Assembly: GCA_910584635.1 (NCBI GenBank)
Contig: CAJUBA010000001.1
Location: 1 to 64,000, forward strand
Length of the DNA stretch: 64,000 nucleotides
From: an uncultured Christensenella sp.
GTDB lineage: Bacteria > Bacillota > Clostridia > Christensenellales > UBA3700
Reading direction: 5' to 3'
Below, piece by piece: positions 8,315-16,922 of this stretch. The notes beneath the pieces are model-generated. The model was not told the DNA's origin and did not search any database. It saw only the letters and a list, made by a program, of their open reading frames with translations. Position 1 is the first letter of the stretch; each line of letters opens with the position of its first letter. The position numbers and the translations under genes were made by a program.

Positions 8315-9133
8315 TTATTTTTTCGTCAACAACTGTTTGAGAAGTTCGGATATTCTTTGTCTTTTTAACGGACATACAAAATCCGGCGCAATTTCTGCAA
8401 GCGGTACAAGTACGAAGTCGCGATTGACGTAATCCGAATGGGGTACCGTTAATCCGTTTTCGTTTATTATTTCGTCGCCGTAAAAAATTATATCTATATC
8501 CAAAGTTCTGTCGCCCCAACGTACGTCGCGGTTGCGGTTTTCTTTCGCTTCAGTAGCGTGGATAAAATCAAGTAAAGCGTAAGGGGATAGATAGGTTGAA
8601 ATCTTTACCGCTATGTTTATGAAAGGATATTTGGCTACGCCTCCGTAAGGAGGATTTTCGTAATACGGGGAAACTTGCAATAAATCAATCGCTCTATTTG
8701 CCGATAGCGTTTTAACGGCACTGTCGAGTATCGCTTTTCTATCTCCTAGATTGCTTCCCAAAGATAGATAAACGTCTCGTCTTTTGAGATGTACGCTTAC
8801 GCCAACGTTTTCAAAGTCAAGGTCAACAGGCGCGTTCGGCTTTTTTACCGTCATCTTAACGCTTTTTACAGAATATTTGTTGATAATCATTTCCGCGCTT
8901 CGATAGCAAAGCGTTTCTATCAAATCAAATTGATTGTTAAGACAGAAATCACTGATGTCTTGCATGATATTCCCGTAATCGAGAGTTTGATTCAAATCGT
9001 CATTTTCAGCCGCTTTTTCGAAATCGTATTCGAGTACGCAATCGAACAAAAAAGGCTGGGAGTTTATTTTCTCTTTGTCAAAAACGCCGTGTTTTGCTAC
9101 AACTTTAAGATTCGTAATAATTATTTCGCTCAT
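8315..9133 (-). CDS. folK: Bifunctional dihydroneopterin aldolase / HPPK (FolB-FolK fusion)
   Basis: Two folate enzymes in one chain of 272 residues. Residues about 1-115 are dihydroneopterin aldolase (FolB; TNLKVVAKHGVF and the VKMTVKKPNAPV strand). Residues about 118-272 are 6-hydroxymethyl-dihydropterin pyrophosphokinase (FolK; YLSLGSNLGDR, RWGDRTLDIDIIFYG, VPHSDYVNRDFVLVPL). Together they convert dihydroneopterin to the pyrophosphate used by FolP. The start overlaps the folP stop (ATGA), so translation is coupled. It is last in the riboswitch-controlled folC-folE-folP-folBK operon. Confidence 0.95.
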   Translation of the reverse strand: MSEIIITNLKVVAKHGVFDKEKINSQPFLFDCVLEYDFEKAAENDDLNQTLDYGNIMQDISDFCLNNQFDLIETLCYRSAEMIINKYSVKSVKMTVKKPNAPVDLDFENVGVSVHLKRRDVYLSLGSNLGDRKAILDSAVKTLSANRAIDLLQVSPYYENPPYGGVAKYPFINIAVKISTYLSPYALLDFIHATEAKENRNRDVRWGDRTLDIDIIFYGDEIINENGLTVPHSDYVNRDFVLVPLAEIAPDFVCPLKRQRISELLKQLLTKK

Positions 9134-9927
9134 AGTTTTCCAAGAAGCGCGCTTTCGCTTTTTATCGCTTCGTAATTTTCCTTTACGTCGTGTACTCTTA
9201 CGAAAAGAATATTTTTTCTTACCGCCAAACGCGTACTTTTCAAAGTAGGATTAAGTCTGTCTTTTATTTCTCCGCCGAACATTGACTTTCTGGAAGTTCC
9301 CAATAAAAGAGGGTAGCCGTACTTGTTAAGTTTTTCGTATTCGTTTAATACTTTCCAATTTTGTTCTTTGTTTTTTCCGAATCCGATACCGCCGTCAATC
9401 AATATTTTATCTTGCTTGATTCCCGCGTCTTTCGCCGTTTTTACGCTTTTGTCTAAGAATGCAAAAATGTCGTTCCAAAGATTTTCATCCGATGAAATAC
9501 CGTTTTGATTTTGCATAATGCAGACGCTTGCGCGGTATTTGCCTATTATTTCAGCCATATCGTTGTTTTTTGAATATTGCAAACCCCATACGTCGTTTAT
9601 TAAATCCGCGCCTTCTTCCAACGCGTTTTTCGCTACGTAAGGGTAGTAAGTGTCAACGGATAGGGGAATATCGAAATTCTTTTTGATTACCTTAACGGAG
9701 TTTTCTATTCTCGACCATTCTTCCCGTTCGTTTACCGCGATATAAGAAGGTCTGGTCGACTGTCCGCCTATGTCGATAACTTCCGCGCCGTCGCAAACGG
9801 CTTTTTCTACGCGGCAGAGTATTTCTTTCTCGTTGGCGCGGCTTCCTTCATAGAAAGAGTCGGGAGTTAGATTTATTATCGCCATTATATGCGTTCCGTC
9901 GGTAAAAGTTTTGTTGCCTATTTTCAT
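9130..9927 (-). CDS. folP: Dihydropteroate synthase
   Basis: Condenses 6-hydroxymethyl-dihydropterin pyrophosphate with p-aminobenzoate; the sulfonamide target. It has 265 residues. Conserved features are MAIINLTPDSF (about 14-24), DIGGQSTRP (about 52-60), the SVDTYYP strand, GTSRKSMFG (about 210-218) and VRVHDVKEN near the C-terminus. Differences from the usual pattern: the typical DPGIGFGK reads DGGIGFGK, and the MH(M/N) motif after the fourth strand reads IMQNQN. Only 2 nt separate it from folE. Identification is secure; these substitutions are worth noting but probably tolerated. Confidence 0.95.
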   Translation of the reverse strand: MKIGNKTFTDGTHIMAIINLTPDSFYEGSRANEKEILCRVEKAVCDGAEVIDIGGQSTRPSYIAVNEREEWSRIENSVKVIKKNFDIPLSVDTYYPYVAKNALEEGADLINDVWGLQYSKNNDMAEIIGKYRASVCIMQNQNGISSDENLWNDIFAFLDKSVKTAKDAGIKQDKILIDGGIGFGKNKEQNWKVLNEYEKLNKYGYPLLLGTSRKSMFGGEIKDRLNPTLKSTRLAVRKNILFVRVHDVKENYEAIKSESALLGKL

Positions 9928-9929
9928 GT

Positions 9930-10484
9930 TTACCTCATCAGCGCAATTATGGAATTTTTTTGAGTTTCGTCTATATCGCCGAGTACCGTGTACGTCAAAG
10001 TTTTACTTCCGACTTTTCTTACGCCTCTCGCCGTCATACAGGTGTGTTCGGCTTCGCAAAGCACGACTACTCCTTTGGCGTTCAGGTTATCCATTACCGC
10101 CTGCGCGATATCGTGAGTAAGTCTTTCCTGTAATTGCAGTCTGCGAGCAAAGACTTCCACTGTACGGGCAAGTTTCGACAGACCTACGACTTTGTCCGAA
10201 GGTATGTAGGCTATGGCGATTTTACCGAAAAAGGGCATAAGATGATGTTCGCAAGTGGACGTAAAAGTAATGTCTTTTTCTATTACGATATTACCCGTTG
10301 ATACGTCAAAAGTCTTTGCTAAGTGTATCTTTTCGTCGTCGTTATATCCCGCGCAAATTTCCTCGTACATATTAGCCACTCGCTTTGGAGTGTCGATAAG
10401 ACCTTCGCGGTCGGGATTTTCTCCTATCGCTTCCAAAATCATTTTTACGGCTTTTTGGATTTTTGTTTTATCAATTTCTTTCAT
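9930..10484 (-). CDS. folE: GTP cyclohydrolase I
   Basis: First committed step of folate synthesis, converting GTP to dihydroneopterin triphosphate in the cytoplasm. It has 184 residues, usual for FolE. Zinc and catalytic elements are visible: CEHHLMPFFGK (about 74-84), RLQLQERLTHDIA, and CEAEHTCMTARGVRK, which contains the third zinc ligand Cys. It sits between folC and folP in the minus-strand operon, with a 28-nt gap to folC. Confidence 0.97.
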   Translation of the reverse strand: MKEIDKTKIQKAVKMILEAIGENPDREGLIDTPKRVANMYEEICAGYNDDEKIHLAKTFDVSTGNIVIEKDITFTSTCEHHLMPFFGKIAIAYIPSDKVVGLSKLARTVEVFARRLQLQERLTHDIAQAVMDNLNAKGVVVLCEAEHTCMTARGVRKVGSKTLTYTVLGDIDETQKNSIIALMR

Positions 10485-10512
10485 GTTACCACTTCCTTTA
10501 TGATGATAGACG

Positions 10513-11766
10513 TTAGTTTAGGTTGTTTATAGCGTTTAGCGCGTCGTTGAGTATACTGAGAGATCCGCATACGACAATAAGAGGATAATCCCCGAGATAC
10601 GCGCATTTTATTGCATCTTCGATAGATTGCGCGCTTTGAGAGCGCGGTTGATACTTCTTGCATTTTTCAAGAGTAGCGTTTGCGTCAAGACCTCTTTTCG
10701 ACAAAGGTGTTACTGTGATAAATTCGTCTGCAAGTTGCCCGATATTGGCGAGAACGCCGTCAATATCTTTGTCGGAAAACATTCCGAAGACAAAGCATTT
10801 TTTCTTATCCGAAAAATAATCTTTTAACGCCTTTGCAAGAGATAGCGCGCCGTCGGGGTTGTGCGCTCCGTCAAGCAAAAAGGTTTTTGAGTTTTTGTTT
10901 ATAAGTTGAAGTCTGCCTTTCCATATAGCCGACGCTATGCCTTTTTTTATATTTTCATCAGATATCGCATAGCCTTTTTCGGCGAGTGTTTTCGCGCATT
11001 CTATAGCGAGAGAGCAGTTTTGTAACTGATAAACCCCCAGTTGACGAATAAAATACTTTTCTCGGCGGTATTTGAAATACTGTCCGTTGACGTCTGCGGA
11101 TATGAGTTTTGCATCAGGGCAAATTCTCAAATCGGACGCTTTTTCGAATACATCCATTACTTCGTCGCATTGACGGAAGGTTATAAGAGGACAGTCGGTC
11201 GCTATCGCCGCTTTTTCATTTGCTATCGCTTCCAAAGTATCGCCCAAAATTGCGGTATGGTCGTAGGAGATTGCGGTAATTATAGCGACTTCTTTTTTGG
11301 GAATGCAATTAGTCGCGTCCAAACGACCTCCCAGTCCGCATTCCAATACCGCAAAATCGCAATCGCTGTCTTTGAATATCAACATGGCGACGGCAAATTC
11401 TATTTCAAACGCGGTAGGGGCGGATAATCCTTCGCCAATCATTTTTGCGCGTTCCTCGGCGACTATACTGACGTATTTTGCGACAGAACCGTTGTCTATC
11501 GCTTTTCCGTCAAGAAGAAACCTTTCGTTGTATCCGAATACCGACGGAGAATTGAACGTGCCTACGCAATAACCGTTTGCAAGAAGAATATTAGTGATAA
11601 AGCAACTTGTCGAACCTTTTCCGTTCGTGCCTGCGATATGAATAAATTTAAGACTTTCTTGCGGATTTCCAAGTCGTCGGAGTAGCGCTCGGACGGTTTC
11701 CAGTCCGTAAGAACTTCCGAATTTTTCAAGATTTTGCATGAAATCTACCGCTTCTTCGTAAAACAA
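10513..11766 (-). CDS. folC: Folylpolyglutamate synthase / dihydrofolate synthase
   Basis: Adds glutamate to dihydropteroate and to folates. It has 417 residues from a TTG start at 11766. That start is chosen because GGGAGG (11775-11780) lies 8 nt upstream and the N-terminus FYEEAVDFMQNLEKFG then matches the family; a longer frame from TTG 11802 has no such site. P-loop HIAGTNGKGSTS, the FNSPSV and ITAISYDHTAILG motifs and the LLDGAHNPDGA signature are present. It is first gene of folC-folE-folP-folBK and directly behind a tetrahydrofolate riboswitch. Confidence 0.95.
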   Translation of the reverse strand: MFYEEAVDFMQNLEKFGSSYGLETVRALLRRLGNPQESLKFIHIAGTNGKGSTSCFITNILLANGYCVGTFNSPSVFGYNERFLLDGKAIDNGSVAKYVSIVAEERAKMIGEGLSAPTAFEIEFAVAMLIFKDSDCDFAVLECGLGGRLDATNCIPKKEVAIITAISYDHTAILGDTLEAIANEKAAIATDCPLITFRQCDEVMDVFEKASDLRICPDAKLISADVNGQYFKYRREKYFIRQLGVYQLQNCSLAIECAKTLAEKGYAISDENIKKGIASAIWKGRLQLINKNSKTFLLDGAHNPDGALSLAKALKDYFSDKKKCFVFGMFSDKDIDGVLANIGQLADEFITVTPLSKRGLDANATLEKCKKYQPRSQSAQSIEDAIKCAYLGDYPLIVVCGSLSILNDALNAINNLN

Positions 11767-11829
11767 AAAAAGAACCTCCCAAAAGAGCGTCCCACAAAAC
11801 AAGAATCTATGTCCTAAGATATATTTCTT

Positions 11830-11926
11830 AAAAGTGGGAGTGAGTATTGCACCGCAAGCGTTTTGGCTTTTCGTTCGTCGGCACTCCCCGTCCTAACGAC
11901 ACTTTACGCGCAATCTCTACACTTTT
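11830..11926 (-). promoter_or_regulatory. Tetrahydrofolate (THF) riboswitch
   Basis: Read on the minus strand, AAAAGTG...CACTTTT closes the element. Inside are GATTGC-GCG-TAAAGTGTC, GGGGAGTGCCGAC, GAACGAAAAGC, a CAAAAC loop, and GCTTGCGGTGCAAT. These follow the known THF riboswitch layout: the paired ATTGC/GCAAT helix, the GCG..AAGTGT strand, and the GC(G)GGTG.. strand. CTCCCA in the closing 3' strand is complementary to TGGGAG of the folC Shine-Dalgarno, suggesting translational control. It lies between a good promoter and folC, the expected genetic place. Confidence 0.85.
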
Positions 11927-11931
11927 TCTTG

Positions 11932-11960
11932 ATTATATCATATTGAAAAAATTATTGCAA
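11932..11960 (-). promoter_or_regulatory. folC operon promoter, inside the end of dfrA
   Basis: On the minus strand TTGCAA (11955-11960), 17 bp, TATAAT (11932-11937). The -35 box overlaps the last codons of dfrA. Transcription would begin about 6 nt before the riboswitch. Confidence 0.75.
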
Positions 11961-12440
11961 CCGTTTGTCGATATACTCGCAAAAGGTTGTTTTTATATTT
12001 CCGTCCTCGACGGTTATTTCCGATACTTTAATAAATTGTTCGGGTATAGGAGGGAAGAATCTGTCGCCCTCGAAATTTTGTTGGATACGGGTAATATAAA
12101 TTCTGTCGGCGACGTCTATCGACTGTCTGTATATTTGCTCGCCTCCGCATATAAATATCTGTTGATTTTTATCTTTTGTTTTAGCAAGATTTATCGCCTC
12201 TTCAAGCGACGGAGCAGTCGCAATGTTTTCTCCTGTTACGCGCAAGGTCGAGGATACTATTATGTTAGATCTACCGTCGAGCGGTTTTCCTATTTCGCGA
12301 TAAGTATTGGCGCCCATGATAACGGTATTTCCCCAAGTCAAGGCTTTGAACCTTTTCATATCTTCTTTGAGTTGCCAAGGAAGTTTTCCGTCTTTGCCGA
12401 TTACGCCGTTTTCCGATACCGCTGCTATAATATTTATCAT
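11952..12440 (-). CDS. dfrA: Dihydrofolate reductase
   Basis: NADPH-dependent reduction of dihydrofolate to tetrahydrofolate; the trimethoprim target. It has 162 residues. Motifs in order: MINIIAAVSENGVIGKDGKLPW (the Met20-loop region with LPW), the acidic residue in WQLKEDMKRFK, TWGNTVIMGANTYREIG, SNIIVSSTL, and FICGGEQIYRQ. No thyA is seen in the window. It has its own promoter and an almost leaderless start. It lies upstream of, but is separately promoted from, the riboswitch-controlled folate operon. Confidence 0.96.
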   Translation of the reverse strand: MINIIAAVSENGVIGKDGKLPWQLKEDMKRFKALTWGNTVIMGANTYREIGKPLDGRSNIIVSSTLRVTGENIATAPSLEEAINLAKTKDKNQQIFICGGEQIYRQSIDVADRIYITRIQQNFEGDRFFPPIPEQFIKVSEITVEDGNIKTTFCEYIDKRLQ

Positions 12441-12446
12441 ATTTAT

Positions 12447-12475
12447 ATTATAGGCAAATAGGTAAGTTTAGTCAA
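12447..12475 (-). promoter_or_regulatory. dfrA promoter giving a leaderless start
   Basis: On the minus strand TTGACT (12470-12475), 17 bp, TATAAT (12447-12452), then six bases and the ATG. No Shine-Dalgarno fits in between. The -35 box touches the stop codon of the upstream flippase gene. Confidence 0.8.
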
Positions 12476-13981
12476 TCACAAAAACGTCATTCTGTTTTTG
12501 AGTATGACTTTCTTGAAGTTGACTTTTACCGTCTTTGTTAAAAGTATAAACGGTATGAACGCGACGGTGGAAATCAATCCGACTGTGATAACTGAAAGAA
12601 TAGGCGAGTATTCGCCGAGAGCGCGGACGGTCAATTTATTTACGAGAGAAACTCCCATAGAGAAGATAAGACACAGTCCGCATTTGAAGAGTGCTTTTGT
12701 ATCTATACCGACATATTTGTTTAGCATTATCAGATTTATCGTCATTGAAAGCGTATGGAAAGCGCCCAAAGCGACGAAATAAGTTTTTACTCCCAAAAGC
12801 GAAGGAGTGGTAAGCACGATAATTATCAGCAATGCGCAACCCGTAATATGGGACAAAAAAGTATTTGTTTCTTTGCCCATGGAATTGAGCATGGAAATTA
12901 CCAAATTGTTTACGCACATAGGTATCATTATTATAGCCGCAAATTTGAGATAGTCTCCGCTTGCCGAGTCGTCGTAAAGCAGAACTCCCAACTCTGTTCC
13001 CGCTCCCGAAAATATAGTGAAGAACACGCACGCTATAAGAGTGGAGAAAGTGATTGCGTTGGAAAGAGAGGACGAGAGAGATTTAACTCCTTTTCCAGCG
13101 TTTACCGACGCGATTTCGGGAATAAGCACGACCCCCAAAGAGCCTATTATCGAAGTAGGCGTGAATATAAGAGGCATTACCATTCCGCTTGCTCTTCCGA
13201 ACTCCGCAGTGGCTTCGCTTTGAGTAAGATGTAATTTAGACACCAATAGAGCGGGAAGTATCAGAGAAATAAAAGTCGACATCAGAGATCCGAATATTCT
13301 CGTTACGGTAAGCGGCGTCGCGCTTTTGGCGATTTCTTTGGCTTGAGTAGGTTTTGCAATTTTGCCTTTTTTAACAAAATAGAGTATAATTATCAGCGCT
13401 ATAACAAATACGTCCCCGGCAAGCATGGAAATGGCGTACGCGTATTCCTTTTGTATCGCGAAGACCGCTCCTTCGAGAAGAATTATGGCGAAAAGAATTT
13501 TCAATATTTCGTCGACAAGTTCCGTAACAGAGAAAATGCCGAAATATTTTTTGCCCCAAAACCACCCCCTGAGTATTGCGTAAATACAGGTAGTAAGAAG
13601 CATGGGAAGCATTATGATAAAGATCTTAACGCATCTTTCGTCGGCGAAAATGAGATCGAGTATCTGCGGGAATATCAGAATCATAGAAATAATCGTCAAA
13701 GTTATCAGTACGCCCGTCAGCATACAGGTAGCGACTGCGCCGAATTGACGTTTGTTGTTGCCGATAGTATCGCTTTCGGCGGTAATTCTGGATAGAGTTA
13801 CTGGAAGCCCAGAACAGCATATACACGCAAACAGCATGAATACGGACATGCATATTTGATACAGTCCGAGTATTTCCGCTCCCAGTTTTCGGGAAAGATA
13901 GATTTTGAATACAAAAGACAGAAGTCTTGTTATGACAGATATAAGAGTTACGGTTGCGAACGCTTTGAATAATTTTCTCAT
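12476..13981 (-). CDS. SpoVB/MurJ-type polysaccharide flippase
   Basis: Polytopic membrane protein of the MOP flippase superfamily, with about 14 hydrophobic segments in 501 residues. The N-terminus RLLSFVFKIYLSRKLGAEILG and GLPVTLSRITAE are typical of SpoVB/MurJ-like lipid-linked oligosaccharide exporters. Such proteins export precursors for peptidoglycan, spore cortex or surface polysaccharide. The start is placed at ATG 13981 (MRKLFKAFATV); a further in-frame start lies 27 bases upstream, but the shorter form looks natural. No good Shine-Dalgarno is seen. With spoIIID and spoVM in the window, a cortex role is possible but not shown. Confidence 0.85.
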   Translation of the reverse strand: MRKLFKAFATVTLISVITRLLSFVFKIYLSRKLGAEILGLYQICMSVFMLFACICCSGLPVTLSRITAESDTIGNNKRQFGAVATCMLTGVLITLTIISMILIFPQILDLIFADERCVKIFIIMLPMLLTTCIYAILRGWFWGKKYFGIFSVTELVDEILKILFAIILLEGAVFAIQKEYAYAISMLAGDVFVIALIIILYFVKKGKIAKPTQAKEIAKSATPLTVTRIFGSLMSTFISLILPALLVSKLHLTQSEATAEFGRASGMVMPLIFTPTSIIGSLGVVLIPEIASVNAGKGVKSLSSSLSNAITFSTLIACVFFTIFSGAGTELGVLLYDDSASGDYLKFAAIIMIPMCVNNLVISMLNSMGKETNTFLSHITGCALLIIIVLTTPSLLGVKTYFVALGAFHTLSMTINLIMLNKYVGIDTKALFKCGLCLIFSMGVSLVNKLTVRALGEYSPILSVITVGLISTVAFIPFILLTKTVKVNFKKVILKNRMTFL

Positions 13982-14117
13982 ACAATATAATATTTGACGC
14001 TTGTACAAAATAGAATATTGCAGACAACATTAAAAAGATTTTACTTTCGACCTATGCAAATCTAAAAATCAAGCGTATGGCGAGTGTTTAGAAAATCAAA
14101 TTTGAAAGGAGATAATT

Positions 14118-14417
14118 ATGGACGGCAGAATTATATACAGAGTGAGCGAGCAGACGACGTTGGAAGAAATCGCGGATAATTTTCACACTACGCCCGCGGC
14201 TATTGCAAAACTAAATAAGTTGGAAAGTCAAGAAGTATTTGTCGGTATGAGATTACTGATAGAACCGCGCGAGGGAGAATATTATATCGTTCAGCCGTTT
14301 GATACAATATCAAGCATAGCCAAAAAATTCGGAGTAAGCGAAGAGGTCATAACGGAATTCAATTCCGACAGAGTATTTATCGGTCAGAAACTTTTTATAT
14401 GTTGCGACCGCCGTTAA
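14118..14417 (+). CDS. Protein of two LysM domains, no signal peptide
   Basis: A 99-residue protein made almost wholly of two LysM repeats: about residues 6-49 (YRVSEQTTLEEIADNFHTTPAAI, VGMRLLIEP) and 54-97 (YYIVQPFDTISSIAKKFGVSEEVI, IGQKLFI). LysM binds peptidoglycan or chitin-like glycans. There is no signal peptide or membrane helix. Export by the usual route is therefore not expected, and a spore-coat or cortex-associated role (as with some SafA/YkzQ-like LysM proteins) is a possibility, not proven. The Shine-Dalgarno AAAGGAG lies 7 nt before ATG. It appears to be transcribed alone. Confidence 0.85.
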   Translation: MDGRIIYRVSEQTTLEEIADNFHTTPAAIAKLNKLESQEVFVGMRLLIEPREGEYYIVQPFDTISSIAKKFGVSEEVITEFNSDRVFIGQKLFICCDRR

Positions 14418-14508
14418 ATCGACGCAAATTTCAATTCTAATTCGTACTTTAATAATAGGATAAATTATAAACGTAAAAAGCGGAAAAACTATACCTATTT
14501 ACAAATAC

Positions 14509-14537
14509 TTGCATTTATATTTGACAAATGCTATAAT
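14509..14537 (+). promoter_or_regulatory. Promoter of first LRR lipoprotein gene
   Basis: TTGCAT (14509-14514), 17 bp, TATAAT (14532-14537). It leaves a leader of about 85 nt before the GTG start. Confidence 0.75.
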
Positions 14538-14627
14538 TGTGTTAAGGAAAACAGGGATTTAGACAAAATACGGCTTTTGTTAAAATAGATTTTCCTATTG
14601 TTTTTCATACGAGTGGAGGAACAGATT

Positions 14628-16307
14628 GTGAAGAAAAAAATATTTATAATATTTGCGTTGTTGACAATTGTTTGCGCGTCTTTCGCTACGGTCGCTTGCG
14701 ATAAAAAAGGCGACGCCGGAGACGAATTACCGCCGAGCGGAGATTCTACTGGAAATATATCAAGCGGAGATAACGAGTCGCAAACTCACGTTCACACATA
14801 TTCAGAACAATGGTCGACGGATGAAGATAATCATTGGCGCGCGGCTACTTGCGGACATGATACGATAGCAGACAAATCGGCGCATTCTTTTAATAAGATA
14901 GATTATCTGTGCGACGTTTGCGGTTATGACGTTTCAAACGGTTTTACGTACGAAATAAATTCCGACAACAAATCATATTCGGTTACGGGTTTGAGAGAGG
15001 ACAATGGCGGCGATCGCCTTGTAATTCCTTCGGAATATAAGGGAAAACACGTTACTAAAATTGCAGCAGAGGCTTTTTCCGATTGTTCTCATTTGACGAC
15101 TGTTGTCATTCATTCGGGTATTACGGACGTAGGCGCGTCAGCGTTTTCCGACTGCGACGGTTTGACGGGCGTATACGTTAATGACCTTGCAAGTTGGAAC
15201 AATATAGTTTTTCATGGCTCGTTCTCAAATCCTTTGGATTACGCGAAAAAACTTTACGTAAACAATGAATTGCTTACAAATTTAACAATACCGGCCGATT
15301 TAACTAAAATAAACTGGTTTAATTTTCTCGGTTGCGACGATTTGACGGGAATAACGGTCGATCCGAACAACGAGGTTTATAAGAGCGACGGAAACTGTTT
15401 GATAGACAGAGAGAGCAATATGTTGCTTTTAGGTTGCAAAAACAGCGTTATACCTGACTATGTTGAGAGTATAGGTTCTTCGGCGTTTGAAGGATGCAAA
15501 GATTTAACGGAAGTGGATATTCCCGACGGAGTAAAAAGTATAGGATTTTACTCGTTCTATAATTGCAGTAATTTGAAAAGCGTAAATATACCCGATAGCG
15601 TAAGCAATATTTCTGACGGCGCTTTCAAAAATTGCGCCAGCCTTACCGAAATAAGTCTACCGTCCGGTATAAGCAGTATCGGAAGAGAAACTTTTTCGAG
15701 ATGCAGCAGTCTTACTAGCGTAGAAATACCTTACGGAGTAACGGATATCGGCGACGCCGCTTTCCTTTTCTGCAAGAGTCTGACTTCCGTTTATATACCG
15801 TCAACGGTACGCAATATCGGTTCTTTAGCGTTTGTCGATTGCAGAATCCTTACAATTTATTGCGAACATTCAAGCGAACAGGAAAATTGGCAAAGCGGAT
15901 GGAACAACAGTTGCCCGGTGGTTTGGGATTACAAGAACAGTGATATTGCTGATGACGGAAATATTTATTATCTATCCCAAGACGGATTGAGATACGCTTT
16001 GAAAGACGGAGTTGCTACTTTAGTCAAGCAGTATGAATATCTTAGCGGAGTCAAGACGATACCTGCAACTATAACGTATAAGAACGCAAATTACAGCGTA
16101 ACAGGCATAGAAAGCGACGCATTTTTACGCTGTAAAGAGTTGATGGGTATAGTTATACCTCAAAGCGTAACAAGTATAAAACTCCGAGCGTTTAAGGGAT
16201 GCGATAACCTGACAATTTATTGCGAAGCGACGGGCAAACCGCAAGGTTGGGACTCTTGGTGGAACGAAGACGACCGTCCTGTAGTTTGGGGATACGTAAA
16301 CGATTAA
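14628..16307 (+). CDS. BspA-type leucine-rich-repeat (LRR_5) lipoprotein
   Basis: Predicted surface lipoprotein of 559 residues from a GTG start behind GGAGG. Signal peptide with lipobox ATVAC gives lipid-modified Cys24. A Ser/Gly/Asp linker follows, then a Cys/His-rich segment (HTYSEQW, HWRAATCGH, CDVCGYD, about 55-110) that looks like a small metal or disulfide module. About 10 LRR_5 units follow, of the form (I/V)P.GV..IG..AF.GC..L. A second module, DGNIYYLSQDGLRYALKDG, precedes the last repeats. The chain ends IYCEATGKP...VVWGYVND. LRR_5 proteins are commonly adhesins in gut bacteria. The ligand is unknown. It shares modules with genes at 50647 and 60365. Confidence 0.85.
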   Translation: MKKKIFIIFALLTIVCASFATVACDKKGDAGDELPPSGDSTGNISSGDNESQTHVHTYSEQWSTDEDNHWRAATCGHDTIADKSAHSFNKIDYLCDVCGYDVSNGFTYEINSDNKSYSVTGLREDNGGDRLVIPSEYKGKHVTKIAAEAFSDCSHLTTVVIHSGITDVGASAFSDCDGLTGVYVNDLASWNNIVFHGSFSNPLDYAKKLYVNNELLTNLTIPADLTKINWFNFLGCDDLTGITVDPNNEVYKSDGNCLIDRESNMLLLGCKNSVIPDYVESIGSSAFEGCKDLTEVDIPDGVKSIGFYSFYNCSNLKSVNIPDSVSNISDGAFKNCASLTEISLPSGISSIGRETFSRCSSLTSVEIPYGVTDIGDAAFLFCKSLTSVYIPSTVRNIGSLAFVDCRILTIYCEHSSEQENWQSGWNNSCPVVWDYKNSDIADDGNIYYLSQDGLRYALKDGVATLVKQYEYLSGVKTIPATITYKNANYSVTGIESDAFLRCKELMGIVIPQSVTSIKLRAFKGCDNLTIYCEATGKPQGWDSWWNEDDRPVVWGYVND

Positions 16308-16330
16308 GAGTATTATTTGAAATAAATAGG

Positions 16331-16367
16331 AATCTCGGCATTAAAATGCGGGATTCTTATTTTTTTA
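16331..16367 (+). terminator. Terminator of first LRR gene
   Basis: GAATCTCGGCATT, short loop, AATGCGGGATTC, then a T-rich run (TTATTTTTTTATC). The stem has about 12 pairs with one bulge and one wobble. Confidence 0.8.
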
Positions 16368-16408
16368 TCATTTTAGACTGATTAGAAGAATAATATACGA
16401 TTCGTTAA

Positions 16409-16763
16409 CAAATTGTTTATAGAAGATATGAAGCATTGATTGCAAACGTCGAGGATAAGGATTGGTACGATAAATGGCGCGCAAGGTTAGCGGATAAAAT
16501 AGGACGCGTATTTGAAGTTAATGTTGACGTTATTTTCGGTCAAATTCAAATGTGGATAAATGAGTTTTGCAAATGTATTTACGTAGCAGACGCGTGCTAC
16601 TATTGACGGGATAATGGCAATAGGAATAGTTGAGGAAATCAAATATAGAATGCAGTTCAAAGCAATTGCGAATAAACGCGAGAAACGGAGAAGACTAAAC
16701 GATAGATGGTTGTATTGCGAATATCAGCGATGTTTTGCAAATAGTTATGATATTGTTGCTTAA
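16409..16763 (+). pseudogene. Degenerate coding remnants of unknown origin
   Basis: The 615 bp between the LRR gene and the large minus-strand gene hold no convincing gene. One frame is open 16409-16606 without a start near its beginning (DKDWYDKWRARLADKIGR, VIFGQIQMWINEF). A second frame offers a 49-codon ORF 16614-16763 from ATG (MAIGIVEEIKYRMQFKA, NKREKRRRLNDRWLYC), with only GGG as a weak ribosome site. The two pieces are amphipathic and basic and could be debris of a lost gene. No family was recognised. Confidence 0.35.
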
Positions 16764-16867
16764 AGAGTTTTATCTACTGAACAAAAGGAGCGATTACTAA
16801 TTGGAAGTTGTAGGAGAATCGGAAAATACCATAAAAGTTTAATCAATTATAAAATCCGTAATAAAAT

Positions 16868-16898
16868 AACCGGCTTATTCAAATCGAGTAAGCCGGTT
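16868..16898. terminator. Bidirectional terminator before the large minus-strand gene end
   Basis: AACCGGCTTA (16868-16877) and TAAGCCGGTT (16889-16898) form a perfect 10-bp stem. It is placed to terminate the minus-strand 1349-codon gene. Confidence 0.8.
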
Positions 16899-16922
16899 AA
16901 GTTTTATTGTAAATTTTCGGTC

